A stretch of 64,000 nt of DNA from Candidatus Polarisedimenticolia bacterium (GTDB lineage Bacteria; Acidobacteriota; Polarisedimenticolia; Gp22-AA2; AA152), in NCBI GenBank assembly GCA_036004685.1, contig DASYRE010000036.1:124001-188000 (forward strand), written 5' to 3'. Positions 1-8,081 of this stretch are shown piece after piece. The position numbers and the translations under genes were made by a program. The notes under the pieces are model-generated. The model did not search any database, was not told the origin of the DNA, and saw only the letters and a program-made list of their open reading frames with translations. Within the stretch, counting starts at the first letter, position 1. Every line of letters begins with the position of its first letter.

Positions 1-1534
1 TCTCCCCGGGAACGACCATCGGGCCGGCGGCCAGGAAAATCCCGTAGGGGCGATGCCAGCGAGCCGGCTGCCCTTCGAGGTCGGGCGGCTGGTCCCGCGG
101 GCGTCCCGTCCCGTTCCGGAAGCCGTGATCCGACAGGACGAGAACCAGGCTGGCAGGATCGACCCGCATGAGGATCTCCCCGAGCTTTTGGTCTTGGTCC
201 CGATAGACGGCCTCGATGGCCTTGCGGAATCGGCGGTGATCCGACTCGCTGACCATGTCCATCTTCGGGTCGGCGAAGTGGGCGAAGCGGTGGCTCACCT
301 CGTCGATCTCCTGGTAATAGACGGCGTAAAAATCGGGCTGACCGCGCGCCAGAATGTCGAGCGCCAAGGCGTGATAGGTCCGCCCGGCGGCGAGAATGCG
401 CGTCAGGTGCAGGACCGGATCCCGGGCGGCCAGGGCGGGATCCCGCTTGGCCCGCTTCCGGGCCTCCTCAAGCTCGGCTCGCGTGATCTCCACGAAAGGC
501 CGCAGATCGCTCTCGGTGATCTGCTCCTCCCCCACCCGCAACCGGCCCACGGTCTCGGCGTAGGATTCCGGAAAGGTGGCTCCCGGAAGCGCCGCGTGGT
601 CCGCCGAACCGAACAGCGAATAGGCGACTCGATCCGAGACGAGCGTCCCCTTCACCCGCTCCGCGGGCCAGGTCGCCCACCAGGCTACCACGCCGCAGGT
701 ACGCCCCGCTTCGCTGAAAAGGTTCCAGAGCGCCCGGACCTTACGGGAGGCGGAGGTGACGGGGGTTCGCCGCCCCGTGCCCGGCTCCAGAACGAGGAAA
801 TCGACGACCCCGTGCTCTTCGGGCGGCTTACCCGTGGCGACGGTGGTCCAGAGCAGCGGCGAGAGCATCGGGTCCATCGAGCGCAGGCTCGCCCAGGCGC
901 CGGCTTGCTTGAGCTTCGCGAACGACGGGAGTTTCCCGGCCGCCATCAGAGGGTCGATGATCTGCCAGTCCGCTCCGTCGATCCCGACGAGGACGACTTT
1001 CACGCCGTTCGACGGCTTCGTCCCGGTCGCGGAGGAAGCTCCCGCGCCGGCCGAGCGGCGGATGGTGAGCGACTTGATCCGGAAGCCGTTGGCCAGGGCC
1101 GCCCCGCTGAAACGCTCCTTCATCTCGACCGGAGCTTCCGCGACCTCTGAGCCACTGTGATCGGCCGCCCAGCTGTTCAGCAGAGCCTCGAGGTCGTCCG
1201 CCACCACGGTGGGACCGTTGCGGGGGCCGGCGCGCCCCGCGACCTCCAGGAGCGCTTCCCGCAGCAGCGCGCCTTCGAAATGGACCGACAGGCGGACGCC
1301 GCTCCCCTCGCGGAACAGGAATTCCTTCTCGAAATCGAACTGGAACGGGCCGCTCGGGAAAAGCGTCAGCTGCTGGAGAAACGGCAGTCTGAGATGCAGG
1401 CCCGGCTCGAGGAGAAACATCTTCCCGCCGGCCATCCCGCGCAGCACCCCCAAGGTCCCCGGGGTGACGTGAACCAGGCTGGCTGAGAAGACGAGGACGC
1501 AGAGGACCACCGGGAAAATCCAACGCCGGGACAT
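1..1534 (-). CDS. SPFH-like domain fused to type I phosphodiesterase / alkaline-phosphatase-superfamily hydrolase (C-terminus off window)
   Basis: The gene reads leftward from an ATG at 1532-1534 and leaves the window without a stop, so about 511 residues are visible. Residues 1-22 form a signal or anchor helix. Residues about 23-160 resemble an SPFH/band-7 domain, with a PGTLGV start, LEPGLHLRLPF and a later GFRIKSLTIRR. From about residue 180 it is a type I phosphodiesterase/nucleotide pyrophosphatase: metal site GIDGADW, nucleophile region SPLLWTTVATGK, EEHGVVDF, and a later SDHGF. The expected substrate is a phosphodiester or phosphonate-like bond outside the cytoplasm; the actual substrate is unknown. 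A TATAAT on the minus strand (1541-1546) ends only 6 nt before the ATG, suggesting a leaderless mRNA. The hydrolase call is secure; the SPFH assignment is from motif resemblance. Confidence 0.8.
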   Translation of the reverse strand, partial: MSRRWIFPVVLCVLVFSASLVHVTPGTLGVLRGMAGGKMFLLEPGLHLRLPFLQQLTLFPSGPFQFDFEKEFLFREGSGVRLSVHFEGALLREALLEVAGRAGPRNGPTVVADDLEALLNSWAADHSGSEVAEAPVEMKERFSGAALANGFRIKSLTIRRSAGAGASSATGTKPSNGVKVVLVGIDGADWQIIDPLMAAGKLPSFAKLKQAGAWASLRSMDPMLSPLLWTTVATGKPPEEHGVVDFLVLEPGTGRRTPVTSASRKVRALWNLFSEAGRTCGVVAWWATWPAERVKGTLVSDRVAYSLFGSADHAALPGATFPESYAETVGRLRVGEEQITESDLRPFVEITRAELEEARKRAKRDPALAARDPVLHLTRILAAGRTYHALALDILARGQPDFYAVYYQEIDEVSHRFAHFADPKMDMVSESDHRRFRKAIEAVYRDQDQKLGEILMRVDPASLVLVLSDHGFRNGTGRPRDQPPDLEGQPARWHRPYGIFLAAGPMVVPGE

Positions 1535-1540
1535 GGCGCG

Positions 1541-1546
1541 ATTATA
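1541..1546 (-). promoter_or_regulatory. -10 element TATAAT of the phosphodiesterase gene
   Basis: A perfect -10 hexamer on the minus strand ends 6 nt upstream of the ATG. With a usual discriminator the transcript would start at or next to the start codon. No clear -35 was seen. Confidence 0.4.
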
Positions 1547-1580
1547 CTCGCTTCCCTCGGGGGACGAGGCGGCGGGCGCA

Positions 1581-1609
1581 TTGCATTTGCGCGCCCCCGC
1601 GCCTAGATT
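1581..1609 (+). promoter_or_regulatory. Sigma70-like promoter before the GGDEF-like gene
   Basis: TTGCAT at 1581-1586 and TAGATT at 1604-1609 are separated by 17 bp, about 40 bp upstream of the ATG at 1648. The match is moderate and judged by eye. Confidence 0.4.
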
Positions 1610-1647
1610 GAGAGCTGGGAGCCTTATTCTGGCATGGGAACGCCATC

Positions 1648-2463
1648 ATGAACGCCCTGCTCATCGGAACGCTGGCGCTCGTCCTCGGGGCCGGCTTCCT
1701 CGCCGGATCGCTGGCGGCGCGCCGGCGGATCGAAAGGGAGAAGCGGCGGGCCGACGGCGCCGAGGCGCGAGAGCGCGCCTATTTCTCCGTGATTGAAATC
1801 CTCTCCGGCGGCTTCCGGCAGGAGGGGACGGCGACGCCTTCCGGAAAGAAGCCGCCCGCGGCGGAGGCGACCCTTTCCGGCATCGCGGAAGCGGCGCCCG
1901 CGGCCGGGCCGGCGCCCTCTCGACTTCCCTCCCCGGCCGCGGCCGATTCAGCTTCCGAGAGCCGCTACCTGTTCGTCAGCTTCGAGCAGGAGATCCGCCG
2001 CGCCGAGGCGCAAGGGCGGCCTCTGACCCTGGTCGCCCTGGAAGCCCTCCCCTCCGGCGCCGCGGCCGTCGCGTCGGAGCCCGCGGTCCACGATCGGTTC
2101 CTGCGCGGCGTGGCGCACGCTCTGCGAGGCCAGATGCGGGGATGCGATACCTGCATCCGGCACGCGGCGAGGGACTTCATCCTGGTCCTTCCCGGCGTCT
2201 CCCGAGTGGAGGCGCGGCGCGTCGAGGCGCGCCTGCGCACGGCGCTTCTCGCCGTGAGCGTCGAGCCCCGCCCCGGCACCGAGATCCGGGTCCATCCGGC
2301 GCTGGGCAGCGCCAGCTACCCGGACGATGGGAACAGCTTCGACCAGCTCCTCACCGTGGCCGATCGACGCCGCTCCTCCGACGCCGCTCCCGATCTCCCC
2401 GGCTCTCCTTCGAGCCCGGGCGTCCGAAGCGTCCCCTGGAAGCGCGCCGGCACCCCAAACTAA
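1648..2463 (+). CDS. Membrane-anchored degenerate GGDEF-domain protein
   Basis: 271 aa. Residues about 3-24 are one transmembrane helix followed by a basic stretch (RRRIEREKRR). A Pro/Ala-rich linker leads to a GGDEF-fold domain at about residues 105-245. The FLRGVAHALRGQMRGCDTCIR and LGSASYPDDG segments match the usual diguanylate cyclase frame, including the late 'S-Y-P-D-D-G' strand. Where an active enzyme has (R-Y)-G-G-D/E-E-F this protein has RHAARDF, so both glycines and the catalytic acid are lost. It is probably a non-catalytic regulatory domain. The low-complexity C-terminal tail has no recognisable domain. Confidence 0.75.
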   Translation: MNALLIGTLALVLGAGFLAGSLAARRRIEREKRRADGAEARERAYFSVIEILSGGFRQEGTATPSGKKPPAAEATLSGIAEAAPAAGPAPSRLPSPAAADSASESRYLFVSFEQEIRRAEAQGRPLTLVALEALPSGAAAVASEPAVHDRFLRGVAHALRGQMRGCDTCIRHAARDFILVLPGVSRVEARRVEARLRTALLAVSVEPRPGTEIRVHPALGSASYPDDGNSFDQLLTVADRRRSSDAAPDLPGSPSSPGVRSVPWKRAGTPN

Positions 2464-2500
2464 TCGATTTCGCATGTCCTCAATCCCGTCCCACACAACG

Positions 2501-2640
2501 GTTTGACCCGCGGCGGGTTCCAGCCGACGGGTCCAAACCTGTCTTGAATTCGGCCGCCGATCTATCTTGGCTGGAAAAGCGCGCCGAAGCGCCGCGTACC
2601 CAAACACGACTAACCCTCGCACAGGAGATCCACTGAGAAG
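2501..2640. repeat. Composite, degenerate copy of the intergenic repeat family (long variant)
   Basis: It starts with a hairpin module, TTTGACCCG...CGGGTCCAAA, also present at 4173-4215. It continues into core sequence (gccgatctatcttggctgg, then gcgccgaagcgccgcgtaccca) shared with the intergenic elements at 2692, 4137, 10409 and 16624. Terminal inverted repeats are not clear here, so the copy is probably decayed or truncated. Confidence 0.55.
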
Positions 2641-2691
2641 CTCCCGCGCATAACGACAACCCAGAGAACTCTCGGAATGGCCGAAGAAACG

Positions 2692-2857
2692 AGTGTCGCG
2701 TCTCCGAAATCACGTCAACACCGAGGTCGTCGAGGCGCGCGGGTCGCAAGGCGCGCCGAAGCGCCGCGTACCCACAGCGGTACGCAAGCGAGGCGCAACG
2801 CAGCGACCCGGGATGGATCGACGACCGAATGTCACGTGATTGAGGAGACGCGACACC
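2692..2857 (+). repeat. MITE-like intergenic element, copy 1
   Basis: About 166 bp. The left end reads GTGTCGCGTCTCCGAAATCA; the reverse complement of the right end reads GTGTCGCGTCTCCTCAATCA, so the terminal inverted repeats are nearly perfect. The centre holds the hairpin GCGTACC-cacagc-GGTACGC. The orientation of the core is the same as copy 4 (16624) and opposite to copies 2 and 3. No ORF with gene-like character is encoded. Confidence 0.85.
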
Positions 2858-2934
2858 ACCTTGCGTGGTTCCTCCGAGACGTGTAACTTATCGGCCGGTG
2901 AAATCGGGCCCACTTTGAACAAGGAGGAGAGAGG

Positions 2935-3720
2935 ATGTTCTGCCCGCTCTGCGGCAAGGAGATCCCTGAGGCCTACGCGGGAGTGCGCTGTCCTTCCTGC
3001 GGCGGATCCCTCACGGCCGGCGCGGCCGGAGGCGGAGGCCCCGTCCCGCCTTCCGCTCCCGCCCCCGGCGGGATTCCGTGGGAGAACCGGGCGAGCCTGG
3101 GGTTTTTCCCGGCCTTGCTTCAGAACATCCGTTCCTGCCTGTTTGAGCCCGACTCGTTCTTCGGCAGGATGCCGAAGCGGGCGAATCTCGGCTCGGCCCT
3201 CGGATACGTGGCTCTCCTGGGCTGGGTCGGTGTCGTAGCAGGCTCCCTCTGGGACCTGGCGCTGCGGGAGCGCGCGCTGGACTTCGCGCGCAGCATGGGG
3301 TTCGATCTCCCTCAGCAGACCCTTTCCCCGGCGTTCCAGGTCGTCGGGCAAATCATGAAAATCGTTCTCGCTCCCCTGTTGGTTCTCATCGTAGTCTTCC
3401 TGTGGTCGGGCATTCTGCACGTCTGCCTCTGGGTCTTCGGAGGAGCGCGCGAAGGATTCGAGGCCACCGTTCGCGTCGTCTCCTATGCGTGGGGAAGCGC
3501 CGCGCCTTTCTATCTCGTGCCGATCTGCGGCGGCTTCGTGGCGCTCGTCTGGTCTCTCGTCGGCCAGATCATCGGCCTGGCGAAAGCTCACGAGATCCCT
3601 CCCGGCAAGGCAGCCGTGGCCGTCCTGCTCCCCCTGGCGCTCTGCTGCGTGGTGGCAGGAATCTGTATCCTGCTGTTCGCGGGCATCTTTTTCGCGGCGC
3701 TCAAGGGCGGCGGCGCCTGA
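2935..3720 (+). CDS. Zinc-ribbon plus Yip1-family membrane protein
   Basis: 261 aa. The N-terminus has a zinc-ribbon with two CxxC pairs (FCPLCGK and RCPSCGG). A Gly/Pro linker and five hydrophobic segments follow, with the spacing of Yip1-domain membrane proteins; the polar IPPGKAAVAVLLP loop near the C-terminus is typical. Function in bacteria is not established. An AAGGAGG-type site lies just upstream of the ATG at 2935. The stop overlaps the start of the next gene (TGATG), so the two are cotranslated. Confidence 0.8.
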   Translation: MFCPLCGKEIPEAYAGVRCPSCGGSLTAGAAGGGGPVPPSAPAPGGIPWENRASLGFFPALLQNIRSCLFEPDSFFGRMPKRANLGSALGYVALLGWVGVVAGSLWDLALRERALDFARSMGFDLPQQTLSPAFQVVGQIMKIVLAPLLVLIVVFLWSGILHVCLWVFGGAREGFEATVRVVSYAWGSAAPFYLVPICGGFVALVWSLVGQIIGLAKAHEIPPGKAAVAVLLPLALCCVVAGICILLFAGIFFAALKGGGA

Positions 3721-4136
3721 TGCGAATCGTCCGCGTCGCGCCCGCACCGGGAAGCGTCCCCTACTCTGCCATCTTCGGGGTCATCGCCCTGCTGGGCGCG
3801 GCCGCCGCGTGGCTGCGGATGCAGCTCCCCTTGGAATGGATCCCTTCCTTGTGCCCCCTGCACAGCCTCACCGGCATCCCCTGTCCCGCCTGCGGCTCGA
3901 CCCGGGCCCTCGCCGCTCTCGCCGCCGCCCATCCGCTGGTGGCGCTGGCGGACAATCCCCTCGTCGCGGTGCTGGCCCCCGGCGCCGTCGTCCTCGGCCT
4001 CGTCACGGCCGCCTGCCGCCTCGCCGGATGGCGTCTCGCCCTGCTTAGGCTGGAGCGACGGGAAGAGGCCGCCGCCCGCGCGGCCGTGGCGCTCCTCATC
4101 GGGGCGAACTGGCTCTACCTCATCGCCTTCCGCTGA
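3720..4136 (+). CDS. DUF2752 family membrane protein
   Basis: 138 aa, starting at the ATG overlapping the upstream stop. It has three predicted membrane helices. Between the first two lies the family signature, cysteines in IPCPACGSTRALAAL, preceded by SLCPLHSLTG. The role of the family is unknown; it is often found beside Yip1-like or CD225-like membrane proteins, as here. Its TGA stop is immediately followed by the end of an intergenic repeat element. Confidence 0.85.
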   Translation: MRIVRVAPAPGSVPYSAIFGVIALLGAAAAWLRMQLPLEWIPSLCPLHSLTGIPCPACGSTRALAALAAAHPLVALADNPLVAVLAPGAVVLGLVTAACRLAGWRLALLRLERREEAAARAAVALLIGANWLYLIAFR

Positions 4137-4300
4137 AGTGTCGTCCGCGGAATCCCGTTACATTGAGGCGGATTGACCCACGTCCGGGTTCCGGCCGCCG
4201 GGTCCAAACCGCTCCTAATCCGGCCGTCGATCCATCCCGGCTCGCAACATCTCGCTTGCGTACCACGCGGGGTACGCGATGCAGCGCTGTGCCATGCGCT
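4137..4300 (-). repeat. MITE-like intergenic element, copy 2 (long variant, right end decayed)
   Basis: It begins directly after the DUF2752 stop codon with AGTGTCGTCCGCGGAATCCC, close to the family's terminal repeat. It carries the extra TTGACCC...GGGTCCAAACC hairpin module at 4173-4215, then the shared core gtcgatccatcccggctcg and the hairpin GCGTACC-acgcgg-GGTACGC. The right inverted repeat is barely recognisable. The boundary near 4300 is approximate. Confidence 0.7.
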
Positions 4301-4371
4301 CCAGGCGCGGCGTGACAATGGCCGATCGGCCATGCTAGATTGCGCCTTCAGAACCTGGAATATCTCTCCAG

Positions 4372-6048
4372 ATGCGGCGGGCTCCCGACGTGACGCGATC
4401 TCCCCTCAAGCGCTTTGACGTGCCCAGCAGCTGGTCCGCGGGTATTCTCAAAGCCCTCGTCGCAATCGCCCTGCTGGCGCACGCTTCGCTGACGATTCGC
4501 GGGCGCGAGAAGCTCGCTGATTATCCTCTGGCCGACGATCCCTTCTATTCCTTCGCGGTCGCCCGCCACGTCGCGCTGGGCCAGGGAATCACCATCGACG
4601 GCACGACCGCCACGAACGGTTTCCAGCCGCTCTTCACCTTCGCGACGGTACCTTTCTTCTGGCTCGCCGGCGAGGACCGCTACGCGCCCCTTCGGTATGT
4701 CTGGATTCTCGAGTTCGCACTGTGCGCGGCGACCGCCTTTCTCCTGGGGCACATCGGGCGAGACCTGCTGCCCCGGGAAGACCAGCAAAGACGGACGACC
4801 GTCTTCCTGACGGTGGCTCTGCTTTATCTGGGCAGCGCCGACATCCTGCTCGAGCATTACAACGGGCTCGAGACCGGATGCCTTCTCTTCTTCCTCGCCC
4901 TCGTCTGGCGGGTCTACCAGTTGGGCTCGGAGGGGAGCGGCACCCTCTGGGCGCTCGGGGCCATCCTCGGACTCGTGGTGCTCACGCGAGTCGACGCCGT
5001 CTTCCTCGTCATCGTGATCGCCGCGCACCGGTTGCTGAAGCGGGGGGCGGGCGGATGGCTCCGGCGCCTCCGGGAGGCGGCCATCCTCTCGGGGGTTCCG
5101 TTCCTCATCTCGGCTCCCTGGTGGATCTACAACTACGTCTATTTCGGGTCCCTGATGCCGACAAGCGGCCAGGCTGAGACGGCCTGGGGTCTCTCCTGGT
5201 CGAAGATCCGCTCAACCCTGTGGGCGTTTGGTGAGGACGGCTTCCCCGCAGCCTACACAGGACGTTACAAGAGCATTCCGACCGATTTTCTGCAGCTCCT
5301 TCTGGGGATTCTGGTCGTCTGGCTCGCCATCCGGGGTTTCCGGCGATTCGGGGATCCGGCGTCCCGAAGAACCCGGAGAGGACTCGCCTTCGGCGGGTAC
5401 CTGCTCCTCTCTTGCGCGATCCTCGCGGCCTGGTACGCCCTCTCGAGCTGGGCGATCCATTTCTATCCCCGGTACCTTGCTCCGCTTCTGCTGCTCAGCA
5501 CGCTGGCTTTCGGCTGGATGTGCGTCACTTTGCATGAGACCAGGCGCTGGATCGTTCTCTTGATTGGCGCCGGGCTGGCGGCGGAGGTGGTGGTGATATG
5601 CGCCGCCCTGGAAACGAAGTGGATCTTCCTCGGCAACGTCTGGCACGACCAGCAGCTTCCTCTGGTCCAGCGGTCCGTGCCCACCGGAGAGCTGGTCGCC
5701 GCGGGCCAATCCGGGGCCCTCGGCTATTTCCGGGATCGAGTCGTGAACGTCGACGGCAAGGTGAACGCCAAGGCCCTCCGCTTCCAGGACACGATGTGGA
5801 ACTATCTGGATGCCGAAGGGGTCCGATGGTTCTGTGATTGGGAGAGCTATGTCTTCCAGTACCTGGGCAAGAAACCGGAAGAGCATGGATGGAAACTCGC
5901 GGGGACGAGCGGCAGGTTCTTTCTCTATCGCCGGGATGTCGACCGATCCGCGGGCGCGCCTCCAGGGCCGGCTCGGGCGGCGCCCACGGGAGCTCCCCCG
6001 CCTCCGGATCGAGCCGCAGTGGGCGCCGGCGGTGGGGTTCCAGAGTAA
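4372..6048 (+). CDS. GT-C type membrane glycosyltransferase (ArnT/PMT-like)
   Basis: 558 aa with about ten hydrophobic segments. The first periplasmic loop has an acidic pair in LADDPFYSFAVARHVALGQG followed by TTATNGFQPLF, the usual layout of lipid-phosphate-sugar-dependent GT-C transferases. These move a sugar from a polyprenyl-phosphate carrier to an acceptor outside the membrane. The C-terminal part (from about residue 430) is a soluble domain, ending in a Pro/Ala-rich tail that may be poorly conserved. No sugar-nucleotide genes are nearby, so the acceptor cannot be guessed. Confidence 0.75.
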   Translation: MRRAPDVTRSPLKRFDVPSSWSAGILKALVAIALLAHASLTIRGREKLADYPLADDPFYSFAVARHVALGQGITIDGTTATNGFQPLFTFATVPFFWLAGEDRYAPLRYVWILEFALCAATAFLLGHIGRDLLPREDQQRRTTVFLTVALLYLGSADILLEHYNGLETGCLLFFLALVWRVYQLGSEGSGTLWALGAILGLVVLTRVDAVFLVIVIAAHRLLKRGAGGWLRRLREAAILSGVPFLISAPWWIYNYVYFGSLMPTSGQAETAWGLSWSKIRSTLWAFGEDGFPAAYTGRYKSIPTDFLQLLLGILVVWLAIRGFRRFGDPASRRTRRGLAFGGYLLLSCAILAAWYALSSWAIHFYPRYLAPLLLLSTLAFGWMCVTLHETRRWIVLLIGAGLAAEVVVICAALETKWIFLGNVWHDQQLPLVQRSVPTGELVAAGQSGALGYFRDRVVNVDGKVNAKALRFQDTMWNYLDAEGVRWFCDWESYVFQYLGKKPEEHGWKLAGTSGRFFLYRRDVDRSAGAPPGPARAAPTGAPPPPDRAAVGAGGGVPE

Positions 6049-6163
6049 TGGCTCAGACTGCGCCAGGAGCCCGGCCGCCGTTGACCTGCCCGCCGGCCTG
6101 CGGGTAGACTTGAGTCTTCTATCATCTCAACGCCACCGCCCGCTCGCAAGGGAACGTGCGCCC

Positions 6164-7330
6164 ATGGAAGCGTCCCAATCCTCTCCGGCCCCGAAGCCGC
6201 CTCCCGAGCTGGCCTCGCTGCGGATTCGGCGCGACGCCGAAAGGCCGAAGCGTCCAACCGCCTGGCTGATCGCGGCCTCCGTGGCGGCGGTGGCGCTGGC
6301 CGTGGGCGCCTACTTCGCCGCCTCCGTCTTTTTCGGGGCCGTCGCCGTGGAGAAGACGACGGCCGCGCTGGTCACGCAGGGTCAGGCGCTGACCCTGCTC
6401 ACCGTTTCGGGCTACGTCGAGGCCGAGACCCGGGCCGATCTGTCGCCCAAGATCACCTCCCGAATCACCCAGCTCGCCGTCACCGAGGGATCCCGCGTCC
6501 GCAAGGGGGACGTGATCGCCCGGCTCGATCACACCGATCTCGACGCCCAGCTCGCCGACGCGCAAGCGGCCTGGAAAAACGCCGACTCCGACCTCCGGCG
6601 CAAGCAGGCGCTCGAGCGGCAGGGGCTGGCCACGCAGGCCGACCTCGACGCGGCGACCGCCGGCGAGTCGACGACGCGGGCCCGCGTGAATTACGTCCGG
6701 GCTCTGCTCGACTACACGGTGCTGCGGGCCCCCTTCGACGGAGTCGTCGTGGCCAAGCGGGCGCACGTCGGCGAGGCGGTCTCGCCGTTCGGCTCTCCGG
6801 GACAGGGCTCCTCCAACGGAGGCGCCATCGTGACGCTGGTCGATTTCTCCACGCTCTACGTGGGCGCCGACGTGAACGAGAGCAACCTGTCACGCCTCGC
6901 GCCGAGCCAGCCGGCCGAGATCGTCCTTGACGCCTACCCCGACCATACCTACCATGGCGCCCTCAAGCAGATCATCCCCTCGGCCGATCGGCAGAAAGGG
7001 ACGGTCAAGGTCAAGGTGGCGTTCCAGGATCCCGACGAGAAGATCCTTCCCGATCTCTCGGCCCGGGTGAATTTCACGTCCGAGGCGACCGCCGGGAAGC
7101 CCGCGAAGCCGACGGTGCAGGTCCCGAAGAGCGCCCTGGTCACGCGGGACGGAAAGCCGGGCGTCTTCCTGATTCAGGCAGAGCGGGCCCGCTTCCGGGC
7201 GGTCGTGACCGGCAAGGAACAGGAGGGGGCGGTGGAGATCCAGGAGGGGCTGCTCGGCGGGGAGTCGCTGGTGGCCGACGCGGCCCGGCTGGAACTGTCC
7301 GACGGGACGAGAATCCGGATCAAGGAATGA
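6164..7330 (+). CDS. HlyD/MacA-type periplasmic adaptor subunit
   Basis: 388 aa from the ATG at 6164, chosen because the upstream frame is not conserved-looking and overlaps the previous gene. One N-terminal transmembrane helix (about residues 32-54) is followed by a lipoyl/barrel-sandwich half (VSGYVEAETRADLSPKITSR) and a short alpha-hairpin (QAAWKNADSDLRRKQALERQ). A second lipoyl half (VLRAPFDGVVVAKRAHVGEAV) and a beta-barrel/membrane-proximal domain complete it. It links an inner-membrane ABC exporter to the outer membrane. It is the first gene of a four-gene export operon. Confidence 0.88.
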   Translation: MEASQSSPAPKPPPELASLRIRRDAERPKRPTAWLIAASVAAVALAVGAYFAASVFFGAVAVEKTTAALVTQGQALTLLTVSGYVEAETRADLSPKITSRITQLAVTEGSRVRKGDVIARLDHTDLDAQLADAQAAWKNADSDLRRKQALERQGLATQADLDAATAGESTTRARVNYVRALLDYTVLRAPFDGVVVAKRAHVGEAVSPFGSPGQGSSNGGAIVTLVDFSTLYVGADVNESNLSRLAPSQPAEIVLDAYPDHTYHGALKQIIPSADRQKGTVKVKVAFQDPDEKILPDLSARVNFTSEATAGKPAKPTVQVPKSALVTRDGKPGVFLIQAERARFRAVVTGKEQEGAVEIQEGLLGGESLVADAARLELSDGTRIRIKE

Positions 7331-7364
7331 AAGCCCGGGAAAGACGAGAAGAAGAGGAGGGCGC

Positions 7365-8081
7365 GTGAGCCAGCACCAGATCGTGATCGAGCATGTCTCG
7401 AAAGTCTACCGGCGGGACGCCATCGAGATCCCGGTCCTCGAGGACATCAACCTGACCGTCGAGCCGGGGGAGTTCCTGGCCCTGATGGGCCCGTCCGGAT
7501 CCGGCAAGACCACCCTGCTGAACCTGATGGCCGGGATCGACAAGCCGACCCGCGGACGCATCCTCGTCGGCGAGAGCGAAGTCTCCGCGATGGGGGAGGG
7601 AGATCTGGCGCGCTGGCGGGCCGACCATGTCGGATTCATCTTCCAGCTCTACAACCTGATCCCGGTCCTGACCGCCTTCGAGAACGTCGAGCTGCCGCTG
7701 CTCCTCACCCGGCTCTCCCGCAAGGAGAGGCGCGAGCACGTCCAGACCGCCCTCGGGATCGTCGGGCTCGGGGATCGGATGGACCATTACCCGCGCCAGC
7801 TCTCCGGCGGGCAGGAGCAGCGGGTGGCGATCGCGCGGGCCGTCGTCGCCGATCCCGCCATCCTGGTGGCGGACGAGCCGACCGGCGACCTCGACGCCAA
7901 GAGCGCCGACGAGATTCTGCACCTGCTCCGGCGGCTGTCGCAGGAGTTCAAGAAGACGATCGTCATGGTGACCCACGATCCCCGCGCCGCGGCGGTGGCC
8001 GGAAGGATGGTCCACCTGGACAAGGGGGTCCTGACGCCGGCGAGCCCCGAGGAAATGACCCAGGCGGGGACGCGGCGATGA
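7365..8081 (+). CDS. ABC transporter ATP-binding protein (LolD/MacB type)
   Basis: 238 aa, GTG start at 7365 preceded by GAAGAGGAGG. Walker A is GPSGSGKTT, the Q-loop lies in [10 protein letters not shown], the signature is LSGGQEQR (usual LSGGQQQR), Walker B is ILVADEP followed by TGDLD, and the H-loop is VTHDP. This is the energy subunit for the two FtsX-like permeases that follow; its stop overlaps the next start (ATGA). The best match is the MacAB/DevBCA/LolCDE exporter group that moves lipoproteins, lipids or peptides outward. Confidence 0.92.
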   Translation: MSQHQIVIEHVSKVYRRDAIEIPVLEDINLTVEPGEFLALMGPSGSGKTTLLNLMAGIDKPTRGRILVGESEVSAMGEGDLARWRADHVGFIFQLYNLIPVLTAFENVELPLLLTRLSRKERREHVQTALGIVGLGDRMDHYPRQLSGGQEQRVAIARAVVADPAILVADEPTGDLDAKSADEILHLLRRLSQEFKKTIVMVTHDPRAAAVAGRMVHLDKGVLTPASPEEMTQAGTRR

